In this document: piece after piece, positions 25,801 through 34,300 of the stretch
Layout of the letters: every line of letters begins with the position of its first letter
How positions within the stretch are numbered: position 1 is the stretch's first letter
Assembly (NCBI GenBank): GCA_964215955.1
Contig: CAXPDR010000018.1
Coordinates: 124,001 to 188,000, forward strand
DNA length: 64,000 bases
Direction: 5' to 3'
DNA from: GCA-2706205 sp964215955
GTDB lineage: Bacteria > Bdellovibrionota > Bacteriovoracia > Bacteriovoracales > Bacteriovoracaceae
Notes under the pieces: generated by a model
What the model was told of the DNA's origin: nothing
Seen by the model: the letters and a program-made list of their open reading frames with translations, nothing else
Databases searched by the model: none
Translations under genes and position numbers: made by a program

Positions 25801-26334
25801 CTCATAAGTTTTTATTATTCTATTTAAGACAATTCCTATTAGTGCATATTCTGTAAATAGAATCCCAGTATGGGCAAGTTTCAAAGTGGACATCATAACA
25901 GAGTCCCTTCTTACAGAGTCCATATCTAATAATTTTTTAGGTAAAAATTTATCGTCAAAATCAATTTCTACATACCAGCGGGGTCTGTCATATGATTCTT
26001 GAGCTTCATTCATTTTTGTTGATTTTCTTTTTAGCTCAAAACTATAGATTTCTTTAACCTCTCCATCAACGAGGCTAAACATAAACTTAGGCACCATGCT
26101 ATCTGCAGTTTTAAAGATTACGTTATTTTTCATTTCAGTCAGATCAACCAAATTCCCTTCATTTGTGGAATCCTCTATACCTAAAACAATTAATTCAACA
26201 CGTTCATTAAGTTTAAGTTTTAAAAATTCTACTTTTTCAGAAGCAAGTGACGACGGAGCTCTTCTTTCCATTGTAGATTCAAAATAGAAAGCTAAAACAA
26301 ATGAAATTATTGCAGAAAAATAGAAAATCTTCAT
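22876..26334 (-). CDS. Large membrane-anchored alkaline-phosphatase-superfamily phosphodiesterase
   Basis: A 1152-residue protein with an N-terminal signal or anchor (1-18) and two parts. Residues about 30-525 form a domain I do not recognise. Residues about 533-860 are a nucleotide pyrophosphatase/phosphodiesterase-type catalytic domain. Metal ligands and nucleophile are visible: Asp542 in LLIDGLRPD, Thr581 in SLTLPSWGTIFTG, Asp725 and His729 in SVDSASHH, Asp769-His770 in VSDHGMRGGHEHKG. The C-terminal 290 residues include a segment with DHGAIERAQVKH near 1110, which probably completes the fold. The length is about twice that of usual NPP enzymes. The active site appears intact and is predicted periplasmic. 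The gene starts one base into the end of the upstream Lcl-like gene, so the two are coupled. Confidence 0.8.
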   Translation of the reverse strand: MKIFYFSAIISFVLAFYFESTMERRAPSSLASEKVEFLKLKLNERVELIVLGIEDSTNEGNLVDLTEMKNNVIFKTADSMVPKFMFSLVDGEVKEIYSFELKRKSTKMNEAQESYDRPRWYVEIDFDDKFLPKKLLDMDSVRRDSVMMSTLKLAHTGILFTEYALIGIVLNRIIKTYEDIKSYQASYLERLIRLELFENKVPILSEVFTEEDLWKMGAGLNLRYHQVSDLAPFFTEKNKMVDLYKKFRKLKEQDYFITMSKLVERSNQEGLLTIPLSSDFAIVYGFKDKSYYEEFSNFLIAVEDPTRMINVLEDHELNDEGLIPLGIFSTRQSSSPMTVVDFNNIGKNTKKNSLVNIVEVAKEIGFDFLSFSGLSIALKTIDGAVTFVNQKTGKTIFEHRIYSDAEFDLLVDTGFLEISSHEILKGALDKQLEKIDMSYQERSEIINNLQSDDKKLQEDTVTRVVKKFSEEEREAKIIDFGDNYEKAGYRLKNWYAFKAYISDDKKTKRFIKKLEKREVNKPRAPASQEAKFDQPVVMLLIDGLRPDRFRQAAKDGLIPNLKKYFIDDGHEFNSYTTRSLTLPSWGTIFTGHTPDQHGVRSNTPISRTKIQPRSNYTDIRKDLVSIYETGNNRSLEHLKESGVKWLGDYYAEAETITNYMPYSRGLNLPFTQIGEIALDKIDEITFGSLGGALALDIASVERAIDQIKDEPGKHKLIMNWFASVDSASHHNNESLDEIYKEIDNSFEKLVRVLQADPVLRDAHIFLVSDHGMRGGHEHKGTDLNLFPYDVFMKNTSFNLTTFFTGDYFLNRDYEFVVKTFESPTPKHDLYFLKEFQIHPFDYIYRGKSNNQGEPNVLLDTSGDALAQIYLKSPTNEWEERPSFYDLENYPLNGHKYNLIKDLMDFKLLSVVLNDPRLRLDLFQRTGFKPVEYFATWLKDKNRVKELSHKMNIREELSREPIIIMNEESGAIIFSKKAGGIELFRYIPFKSFSQTANGDYLINHGQLSRDILGYGNVEAFRYKNWYSERELLHLFKDHQYPNAITSLTKLLTLDSSIQGNSNRQDERPDFVLLARPGFNFNSSYSTEGDHGAIERAQVKHSVFLTKLGDKDSFEYKDSTTPVMAKDILPTVLKINRVKPDSKLWKPFWHTLFK

Positions 26335-26855
26335 TATCTTGACCTCTCAAATAAGTACAGATTTTCTAAATCGGCGACGCAAAGAATTTGAAAGTCCTCT
26401 ATTATCTTCTTTGTAGGATTTTTAGTGGATCTTCCTGTTTTAAAATTAAAGTATTTTTTTACAAAGTCTCTGTTTGGGTCATATTTACTTCTTGAAGTAT
26501 GAAAATTCCTAACAACAAAGAAGTCTGAAAGCCTTTCTATCGGATTATCCTTTTGTAAAACCTTTTTTAACTTTGATAAACTTGCTAATCGATAGGGTCT
26601 AACGCATCTTTTTTTTATTTCTTTATAACTACCATTCGAAACAGTTAATACCCTTGGTGAATGCCATGATAAACCCGTACTTCTATCATACCAAAACATC
26701 TTTCCTGAAACTTTACTGAGAAGTTCAAAGTCATCATTGTATTTAACAGCACAATTTTTAATTCTATTTTCAACAGTACCAAATAGACCACAATCATCTT
26801 GTCCAAATGTTGCTTTTATAGAGAAAATAATGAATAAATAAACGATCCTTGCCAT
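26334..26855 (-). CDS. Secreted Lcl/DUF1566-like small protein
   Basis: A 173-residue exported protein with a signal peptide (1-18, cleavage near TFG-QDD). The middle reads WYDRSTGLSWHSPRV, then C...RPYRLASLSKLKKVL. This follows the DUF1566 (Lcl C-terminal) pattern of a GLxW motif followed by a Cys and RLP-type turn. There are five Cys in the mature part, including Cys22 and Cys83, so disulfides are likely. It overlaps the phosphodiesterase start by one base and probably acts with it in the periplasm or outside. A sigma-28-like box ends 7 bases before the ATG and no ribosome site is visible, so the transcript may be nearly leaderless. Confidence 0.6.
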   Translation of the reverse strand: MARIVYLFIIFSIKATFGQDDCGLFGTVENRIKNCAVKYNDDFELLSKVSGKMFWYDRSTGLSWHSPRVLTVSNGSYKEIKKRCVRPYRLASLSKLKKVLQKDNPIERLSDFFVVRNFHTSRSKYDPNRDFVKKYFNFKTGRSTKNPTKKIIEDFQILCVADLENLYLFERSR

Positions 26856-26862
26856 TGATTAC

Positions 26863-26889
26863 TTATCGGAAGCTTACAATAAGAATTTG
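26863..26889 (-). promoter_or_regulatory. Sigma-28-like promoter
   Basis: Minus-strand CAAA (26889-26886), exactly 15 bases, then TCCGATAA (26870-26863). The -10 has one mismatch to FliA consensus and the -35 one. The box ends 7 bases before the ATG at 26855, so transcription would start at or next to the start codon. Confidence 0.5.
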
Positions 26890-26940
26890 GTAGATTGCTA
26901 AATTCTTGGTTTGATGGTGAAAATTTTCCTAAATAATTTA

Positions 26941-28458
26941 TTATGAGTTGAGTTTGACCAATAGCCTTTGCATTTCGTTTGCTGGCATTAAATCCCCGTT
27001 TTTACTAGCAATTTTAATTCCTTTTTCAAGAATTTTAACTGCATCATCGGCTCTATTTAATTGAAATAAAGACTTTCCTAAACCAAGATAAGCAACTGAG
27101 TATTTCACATCTGTTAAGATTGCTTGTTCAAAGTGCTTTACCGCACTTTCAAAATTAAGTTTTTCTAATTCTATTTCACCAAGGCCATTGTTGGCCATTG
27201 CATCCTCAGCATCAAGTTCTAATACTTGATTGAACATTGATTCTCTTCTTTCTCTTTCTGCACGCTTTTTATCTTCTATTTCTTTTGCTTGTCTTTTTCT
27301 TTCAGCTTCATCTCCCAGAAGTTCAAAATTTAAAAGTGTAGCTTGAGATTTAAAATCTTCAGCAACATCTATATTCCCTAACTTCATATGGTAAAGAGAT
27401 AAATTTGTATATGCCATCATACATTTAGGATTTAAGCCCTTTAGCTTCTCCATTACCTCAATAGCTTTTTCAAAATTATCTAACCTTCCATACAATACAC
27501 CTAGCGATTCATAAGCATCTTCAAATTGTGTATCGATTTCAATAGCTTTTAAAAAATACTTTATGGCCTGATCATTGTCTTCCTTATAAAAACATTCCAT
27601 ACCATAGTCATATAAATCTATTGCAAGAGATTTAGGATCAGGTTTCAAATAAGGATAGTAAAAAAGCTCATAAGTTATTTTTGAATCATCTGTTATAGAT
27701 ATATTTTCAACTCTGTTTTCACGATTAATAACGGCATAAGAAAAATAGTGATCATTTATTTTAGAAAAATTTAAGATCTCTCCAATTTTTTTTTCTTCTT
27801 TAATAATTTTGTCTATTGAAGGTTTTATCTTTGACTTCAACATAACAGGATAAAATGCTGCCCCTCTTCGGGTATTAATTTTTGAAACAGTCTCTTGACC
27901 AGGAAAACATCCCTTCTTGTAATCAACACTTAACTCATTAAAAATTGTATTATTAATAAGCTCACCAGGAGAAGCTTCCTCTCCGAGTTGAGTTACACCG
28001 GTAAGACATTTTAAACTTCTGAAGTCCTCATCCTGACTTTTAAAATCTCCGTCATAATCTAAAAGGATTTTATCCTTTTCAAAAAAATAGTGACCTAAAT
28101 AGCCTTTTTTATCTGAGTTTAAAGCTAAAAATGCTTTGATTTCCTTTTTCTCAACTTCAAAATCCTCCGAGATATGATACTTCTCTATTCGATTTAAAGT
28201 TATATCTAGAAAATTATCTGGGCAAATAATATAAAATGATTCTTTCGACTCTTTTAATAGTAAAAAGCTAGAAATGATTTTTCCACTTATTTCTAAAAGC
28301 GCATTTTGCTGAAATTGCCCCTCCTTAAGAGCAAGGACATCATTTGTCATTTGAGAATTCAAATAACTCTCAACATCAGGCCCCTGTAAACTTAAAAAGG
28401 AATGCGAAAGTAAGTAAATACTTTCTTTTAATCTAAGATTTTCTAATAAGATAGACAT
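26941..28458 (-). CDS. YgfZ-like folate-binding domain fused to TPR repeats
   Basis: A 505-residue fusion. Residues 1 to about 270 are a YgfZ/GcvT-type domain: SFLSLQGPDVESYLNSQMTN near the start and the signature KGCFPGQE (182-189, Cys184) followed by TVSKINTRRGA. YgfZ helps assemble or repair certain Fe-S enzymes, using folate. Residues about 275-395 and 405-505 hold four to five TPR units (CFYKEDNDQAIKYFLKAIEI and similar) split by a charged helix (375-405). The TPR extension is not part of E. coli YgfZ. It is 6 bp downstream of erpA, another Fe-S delivery protein, which strongly supports the function. There is no signal peptide, so it is cytoplasmic. Confidence 0.85.
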   Translation of the reverse strand: MSILLENLRLKESIYLLSHSFLSLQGPDVESYLNSQMTNDVLALKEGQFQQNALLEISGKIISSFLLLKESKESFYIICPDNFLDITLNRIEKYHISEDFEVEKKEIKAFLALNSDKKGYLGHYFFEKDKILLDYDGDFKSQDEDFRSLKCLTGVTQLGEEASPGELINNTIFNELSVDYKKGCFPGQETVSKINTRRGAAFYPVMLKSKIKPSIDKIIKEEKKIGEILNFSKINDHYFSYAVINRENRVENISITDDSKITYELFYYPYLKPDPKSLAIDLYDYGMECFYKEDNDQAIKYFLKAIEIDTQFEDAYESLGVLYGRLDNFEKAIEVMEKLKGLNPKCMMAYTNLSLYHMKLGNIDVAEDFKSQATLLNFELLGDEAERKRQAKEIEDKKRAERERRESMFNQVLELDAEDAMANNGLGEIELEKLNFESAVKHFEQAILTDVKYSVAYLGLGKSLFQLNRADDAVKILEKGIKIASKNGDLMPANEMQRLLVKLNS

Positions 28459-28464
28459 TTAAAA

Positions 28465-28800
28465 TTAAACAGAAAAAGATTCACCGCAACCACACGTGTT
28501 TGTTGCGTTTGGATTTTCAAATACAAAGCCTTTTCCATTCAGACCATCTTTAAAATCCAAGATAACATCTTTTAAATAAATTGAGGATTTTGGATCTACT
28601 AAAATAGTTACTCCATCAGTTTTTATAATATTATCTTTATCTTTGGAATCAGAGAACTCAATCTTGTACTGCAACCCAGAGCAACCACCCCCAACGACAG
28701 CAAGTCGTAATCCTTTATCAGGTCCAGGGTTTTCACTAGAAAAGATTGTCTTAATTTGCTCAATGGCCTTGTCAGTAATCTTGATTATTTCAGTCGTCAT
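28465..28800 (-). CDS. erpA: A-type iron-sulfur carrier ErpA/IscA
   Basis: A 111-residue A-type carrier that receives Fe-S clusters from a scaffold and passes them to apo-enzymes. The three cluster ligands are present: Cys40 in GGGCSGLQY and Cys103 and Cys105 in TCGCGESF. The NPN turn before the last pair is the family pattern. ErpA, IscA and SufA cannot be separated by eye; the lack of neighbouring isc or suf genes favours ErpA. The gene is transcribed with the YgfZ-TPR fusion and divergently from grxB. Lipoyl synthase (46.3 kb) and serine dehydratase (62.4 kb) in this window are possible clients. Confidence 0.93.
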   Translation of the reverse strand: MTTEIIKITDKAIEQIKTIFSSENPGPDKGLRLAVVGGGCSGLQYKIEFSDSKDKDNIIKTDGVTILVDPKSSIYLKDVILDFKDGLNGKGFVFENPNATNTCGCGESFSV

Positions 28801-28926
28801 AGGTTTTTTCCTTCACTTTTCTTTATATTATACCCTAACTATGGGAACTTTTAGCCTAATTTCAAGTTCTTATCAAATTATTTTTCTTGTGGAAAAATTA
28901 ATAATATAATAAAAACAAAGGTTTAT

Positions 28927-29565
28927 ATGAAATTATATCATTACGTACATTGTCCTTTTTGTGTTCGAGTAAGATTGGCACTTGGGTTTTTAAAAAAAGA
29001 GTTCGAATCTATTGTTGTTCCTTATCACGATGAAGAAACACCAATTAAAATGACTGGAGTAAAAATGCTCCCCATCATGAAGTTTTCTGACGGAGCCATT
29101 AATGAAAGCATGGACATCATTTTAAAGATAGATTCCCACAACAAACTTAAAAATGAAATGTATCCTAGTTATCAAGAGGAAATCGATGTTCTTTTAGCTA
29201 AGATTGGTGGAGATGTTCATTCACTTGCCATGCCTTACTGGATTTGGACACCTGAATTTGATGTGGATTCTCGATCATACTTTCAAAGTAAAAAAGAAAA
29301 AAAGCGAGGTCCTTTTTCAGACCTTGTAAATAATAAAGAACAGTTTGTTATTGGAATCAATGAGACATTGAAGCAACTTAAGTCTAAGCTTAAACCCTTC
29401 TACCAATCAGAGGACTTAACAATCCTAGATATAATGATAGCCTCACATTTGTGGGGATTATATATCGTACCTGAATTTCAGTTAGAACCGAGTATTCACA
29501 ACTATTTAATGAGAGTTAAAGAAATTTGCCAATTTGATTATCATAAAGACTTTTGGAATAAATAA
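28927..29565 (+). CDS. grxB: Glutaredoxin 2
   Basis: A 212-residue GrxB-type glutaredoxin: a thioredoxin-fold N-terminal domain with active site CPFC (Cys9, Cys12) and the cis-Pro block KMLPIMKF, followed by an all-helical GST-like domain (about 85-210). MKLYHYVHCPFCVRVRLALG is nearly diagnostic. It reduces disulfides using glutathione. Its stop codon overlaps the start of the FHA-domain gene. AAAGG precedes the ATG. Confidence 0.93.
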   Translation: MKLYHYVHCPFCVRVRLALGFLKKEFESIVVPYHDEETPIKMTGVKMLPIMKFSDGAINESMDIILKIDSHNKLKNEMYPSYQEEIDVLLAKIGGDVHSLAMPYWIWTPEFDVDSRSYFQSKKEKKRGPFSDLVNNKEQFVIGINETLKQLKSKLKPFYQSEDLTILDIMIASHLWGLYIVPEFQLEPSIHNYLMRVKEICQFDYHKDFWNK

Positions 29566-30353
29566 TGGAAGTACACTTTGTCATTTTACTCAAAAACGGT
29601 AAGGCAAAGAAGTTTAGATTACTAGATGGTGAATTTATTACTATCGGTCGAAGCGACAAGTGCCAAATCCAGCTGGATGATGACTTATGTAGTTCACGGC
29701 ATTGTAGAATAAAATGTTTTGATTCTTACATTCAAATTGAAGATCTTGATTCAAAAAATGGCGTTTTTGTTAATCAAGTTAAAATTCTTAATCAAAAAAT
29801 ATATATTGATGATAAAGTCACGCTTGGAGGTACCAGCTTATTTATCAACATCAAGAGAATGTCTAAAAAAGATATTCGAATTCTTACCTATAGAGGTAGT
29901 GCAGGAAGAGGTGTTGGAAATTTAACTTTAGAATTAGATAAAAATGCACTACTAAACTCAAAAGCCCTAAATTTAAAGAACAAAAAACAGAAACTTAAAA
30001 CAAGAACTAATCTACCAAACAACTTTGAGAGTAAAAGTATTAACAAAGTTCCAAGATCTCAACAAGCTGAACTTGTGGAAGTCAAAGTTACCTTTTTGAC
30101 AAAGTTAATGATCATTGGCATTGATTCATTTATTTTGTTTATTATGTTTTATTTATTAAACTTTGTTGTTAAAGAAACTTATCCACACCTTGCTAAACTA
30201 GGTGCAGATATGCCTATTCATGAGTACATATTTAAGGCTGAAGTAATACCATTTACTGTAGTGTGTCTTTTTACGACGGTTGTTTTATACAAATTGCTAA
30301 CAGTTATCTTAAAAGGCTCTTTTGGAGAACTAATTCTAGGTATTAAGAAATAA
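29565..30353 (+). CDS. FHA-domain and RDD-like membrane protein
   Basis: A 262-residue protein. The N-terminal FHA domain (about 5-95) has the phosphothreonine-binding set: GRSDKCQIQL (Arg26 region), SSRHCRI and DSKNGVFVN. A basic linker (about 125-170, KNKKQKLKTRTNLPNNFESK) follows. The C-terminal part has two hydrophobic helices (about 183-205 and 225-245) and ends GSFGELILGIKK, the end motif of RDD proteins. It therefore looks like a membrane protein with a cytoplasmic phosphopeptide-reading head. The kinase partner is not in the window. It overlaps grxB by one base and converges with a response-regulator gene (11-base overlap). Confidence 0.8.
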   Translation: MEVHFVILLKNGKAKKFRLLDGEFITIGRSDKCQIQLDDDLCSSRHCRIKCFDSYIQIEDLDSKNGVFVNQVKILNQKIYIDDKVTLGGTSLFINIKRMSKKDIRILTYRGSAGRGVGNLTLELDKNALLNSKALNLKNKKQKLKTRTNLPNNFESKSINKVPRSQQAELVEVKVTFLTKLMIIGIDSFILFIMFYLLNFVVKETYPHLAKLGADMPIHEYIFKAEVIPFTVVCLFTTVVLYKLLTVILKGSFGELILGIKK

Positions 30354-30723
30354 ATTTTTCTATTAAATCTACAATTAATTGAATTTTATCTACTTTATTA
30401 AAAATATAAACATCTTCAATTTCATCTCCTATTTCCTCTTCAACCTCTGGTTTCATGGCCGTGATAAAAATGATTGGAGTTCTTTTGTTTAAAGCATTTT
30501 CTCTAATTTCCCTGACAATCTGGACACCATTTTTTTCAGGCATATGATAATCAGTAATAATAAGGTCATACTTATTTGAACATGCTAAATCCAGTGCCTC
30601 AATTGATGAGTTTGCTTCCGTCGTCTTTACCTTTGGATACTTTTCTTTAATGAATTCACAGATTATATCTGTAATTTCTGGCTGATCATCAACGACTAAA
30701 ATTTTTTTATCTAAAACTATCAT
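30343..30723 (-). CDS. Single-domain response regulator (CheY-like)
   Basis: A 126-residue stand-alone receiver domain. The acidic pocket Asp12-Asp13 (VVDDQ), phosphoacceptor Asp58 (LIITDYHMPEKNG), Thr/Ser of FITAMKP and Lys110 are all present. It has no output domain, so it works by protein contact, as CheY does. It lies 9 bp after the cobalamin adenosyltransferase gene, an odd partner, so cotranscription may be incidental. An MCP gene lies far off at 57.6 kb, and no kinase is adjacent. Confidence 0.9.
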   Translation of the reverse strand: MIVLDKKILVVDDQPEITDIICEFIKEKYPKVKTTEANSSIEALDLACSNKYDLIITDYHMPEKNGVQIVREIRENALNKRTPIIFITAMKPEVEEEIGDEIEDVYIFNKVDKIQLIVDLIEKFIS

Positions 30724-30732
30724 AATTATTCT

Positions 30733-31305
30733 TTATGGAATCCATTTGGGTTCTTGAATATTAAATTCTTTATTTGTTTTTCTGGCAAGGATAAAAAAAT
30801 AATCACTAAGCCTATTAAGTAGAACTAAAGAGTTGATAGGTAATTCATTATTCATATCGCCAAATTTTACTAATTTTCTTTCTACTCTTCTACATACAGT
30901 TCTAGCAATATGTGCATGAGCTGAAATAAGGTGCCCACCGGGAAGAACAAAGTGTTTAAGCTTCTCAAGCTCACTATCCATATTATCGATTGATTCTTCA
31001 ACCTGACTGATTAATTCATCTTTTATATCTGGCAATTTATATTTATCCCAAAGACTATCCTCACATGCTAGCTTCGAACCTAAATCAAATAGTGCACTTT
31101 GTACTTTCTGCATAAGTTTTGTCTCAGATGCAAATAAGTCCTTTTCAACCAACAAAGAAATCACTATTCCAATATATGAATTAAGTTCATCCAACTCACC
31201 ATAAAGATCAACTCTAAAGTCCGACTTTGCGCAACGAGTACCGCTAACCAAGGAGGTTTTTCCTTTATCCCCGCCTTTCGTGTAGACATTGGACTTCTTA
31301 GTCAT
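30733..31305 (-). CDS. Cob(I)alamin adenosyltransferase, PduO/MMAB type
   Basis: A 190-residue ATP:cob(I)alamin adenosyltransferase. Family motifs are visible: YTKGGDKGKTSL at the N-terminus (ATP binding), RVDLYGELDELNSYIG, HFVLPGG and CRRVERKLV near the active site, and LNRLSDYFFILARKTN at the end. It makes adenosylcobalamin, the cofactor of the mutase encoded immediately upstream. The start ATG overlaps the icmF stop by one base (TAATG). This coupling means the enzyme and its cofactor-producing partner are made together. Confidence 0.95.
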   Translation of the reverse strand: MTKKSNVYTKGGDKGKTSLVSGTRCAKSDFRVDLYGELDELNSYIGIVISLLVEKDLFASETKLMQKVQSALFDLGSKLACEDSLWDKYKLPDIKDELISQVEESIDNMDSELEKLKHFVLPGGHLISAHAHIARTVCRRVERKLVKFGDMNNELPINSLVLLNRLSDYFFILARKTNKEFNIQEPKWIP

Positions 31306-34300
31306 TACATATTCCTTCTATACTTTCCACCAATATCATACAACACATTAGTGATCTCACCAAGGCTACAATACTGAACAGCTTCAAGTAGTTGCTCGAA
31401 AATATTTCCATCCCTTAAAGCTACTTCTTTAATTTTTTCAAGTTGAACCTGAGCCTGATCTTTATGGGCATTCTTAAAGTTGTTAAGTCTATTAATCTGC
31501 TCATCTTTTTCATCATTTGATGCTCTAGTTAACTCTATTTCTTGGTTCATTTGCTCTTCGATATTATCTGCAATATATGTATTTACACCAATAATCGGAA
31601 ACTCTCCTGAGTCTTTTAATGATTCATAATATAAGGATTCTTCTTGAATTTTAGATCTTTGGTACATACTTTCCATAGCACCAAGAACACCACCTTTATC
31701 AGAAATTCTTTCAAACTCTGAAAGGACAGCATCTTCAACGATCTCACAAAGTTCATTAACAATAAATGAACCTTGAAGCGGATTATCCGTTTTATTGAGC
31801 CCAAACTCCCTATTAATTATCATTTGAATGGCCATTGCTCTTCGAACGGACTCTTCTGTTGGAGTTGTTATGGCTTCATCATATGCATTAGTATGAAGCG
31901 AATTACAATTATCACTTAGAGCAAGGAATGCCTGAAGTGTCGTTCTAATATCGTTGAAGTCAATTTCTTGTGCATGAAGAGATCGTCCAGAAGTTTGAAT
32001 ATGATATTTTAACTTTTGGGATTTTTCATTTGCTCCATATTTATCCCTCATGGCAGTGGCCCAAATCTTTCTAGCTACCCTTCCAATAACTGTATATTCT
32101 GGGTCTAATCCATTACTAAAAAAGAATGATAAATTTCCTGCGAACTCATCAATTTTTAAACCACGACTTAAATAGTATTCGACGAAAGTAAATCCATTCG
32201 AGAGTGTTAGTGCTAATTGAGTGATTGGATTAGCTCCAGCTTCAGCAATATGGTAGCCGGAAATAGAAACAGCATAATAGTTTTGAATCAAATTCTTACA
32301 AAAATATTCCTGAACATCTCCCATTAACTTAAGTGCAAATTCAAGAGAGAAAATACAAGTATTTTGAGCTTGATCTTCTTTTAAAATATCTGCTTGGACC
32401 GTACCTCTAACCTGTCTCATCACTTCAATTCTCTTAACTGGATCTAGTCGATCTTCCTCAGAAAGAGTCTGATTGATTGCTGTATTCATATACATGGCAA
32501 GAATAATTGGTGCTGGGCCATTAATAGTCATTGAAACTGAGGTACTTGGACTAGTCAGATCAAAACCACTAAATAGATCTTGCATATCTTTCAGAGTAGC
32601 TATGGACACTCCCGACTCACCAACTTTTCCATAAATGTCTGGTCTTTTATCAGGGTCTTGCCCATATAGCGTTACCGAGTCAAAAGCCGTAGAAAGTCTT
32701 TTAGCAGGGTCACTGGCGGATAAATAGTGAAATCTTTTATTAGTTCTAAGGGGTCCACCTTCTCCAGCAAACATTCTTTTTGGATCTTCGTCTTTTCTTT
32801 TGAAAGGAAAAATTCCTCCTGAAAATGGAAAGTATCCAGGAAGGTTTTCAGACCTTATGAACTCTATCTTATCTCCCAAATTTGATAATTTTGGAAATCC
32901 AACTCTAGAGATTTTTTGAAGAGAAAGTGATACGTATTTCGTATCAACCTTAAAATCTTTTCCCCTTACGCTATAAGAAAACTCTCCATTGTTGTACTGT
33001 TCAATTGCAGAGTCAAATAAAGAAATTGTTTTAAAATGATCTTCTCCGATTGATTGTTTTAATTCAGATAAAATTGCTTCTAGTTCTTTTTTTGAGTCTT
33101 CTGACTTAACTAACTCCAAACTTTTCAGACAAGCATCATAGTTTGAAAAAAGGCTTTTAAGTCTTTTTGTTTCCTCATTATAAGACTTAACTGTTTCAGA
33201 AATATCTCTTAAATAATTAATCTGTTTAGCAGGAATGATAGCCTTCTTTTCTTTTGGCTCTTTTTCACAATGAAGAAGATTCATTTCCTCTCTTGTTGAA
33301 AAATCAAATTCTTTAGTTAAATCTGAGAATAAAGCATTTACTCCACTGTCATTAAATTTGGATGCCATTGTTCCATAAATTGGCAATTCATGATCCTCAG
33401 GGGATCCTGGATGATTAGCAAATAACTGATGATTTCTTCGATACTGCTTTCTAACGTCCCTTAAAGCATCCTCCGATCTTGGTTTTTCAAATTTATTGAT
33501 GACTACGAAACTCGCTTGTTCTAACATTTCTATTTTTTCAAGTTGAGATTGAGCTCCAAATTCAGGCGTCATGACATAGATACACTTATCTGCGACAGTA
33601 GTTATCTCATCGCTTGCCTGCCCAATACCAGAAGTTTCAACTATTATTAAATCAATCTCTTGTGATTTTAAAAATTCAACAACTTTAGTTATTTGAGGAG
33701 ATAATTCTGTTTTAGAATTTCTTGTAGCGAGAGATCTTACCAAAATATTATCATAGCTTGCAGACCCTAATCTAATTCGATCACCTAACAATGCACCTTG
33801 GGTTTTTTTCTTCGTTGGATCAACACTTATTAAAGCAACTTTTTTATCTGAATAATATCTATGAAATCGCAAAAGCAGTTCATCAATCAGAGAAGATTTA
33901 CCTGCCCCCCCCGTTCCAGTGATACCCAAAACAGGAATTTGACTTGCCTTCACGTCAAATGGAAGTTCACCTTTATCTTCTATGTAAGTAATAACTTTCG
34001 CTAATTCCGTGTCTGTTAAAGTGCTCTTACCTTTTAAATTTGAGAAGTTTGTTTCACTAATAGTTGAATGCTTAGCCTTTTCAATCATATCATCAATAAT
34101 TCCCTCTAAGCCTAACTTCATACCATCTTGCGGAGAATATATTTTTGTAATACCTGCATCATGAAGAGCTTCGATTTCTTTTGGTGTGATTACACCACCA
34201 CCACCACCGAAGATTCTAATATTTTGGGCACCCCTTTCATCTAAAAGTTCCCTTACATATTTAAAGTATTCATTATGCCCACCCTGATATGAACTGATGG

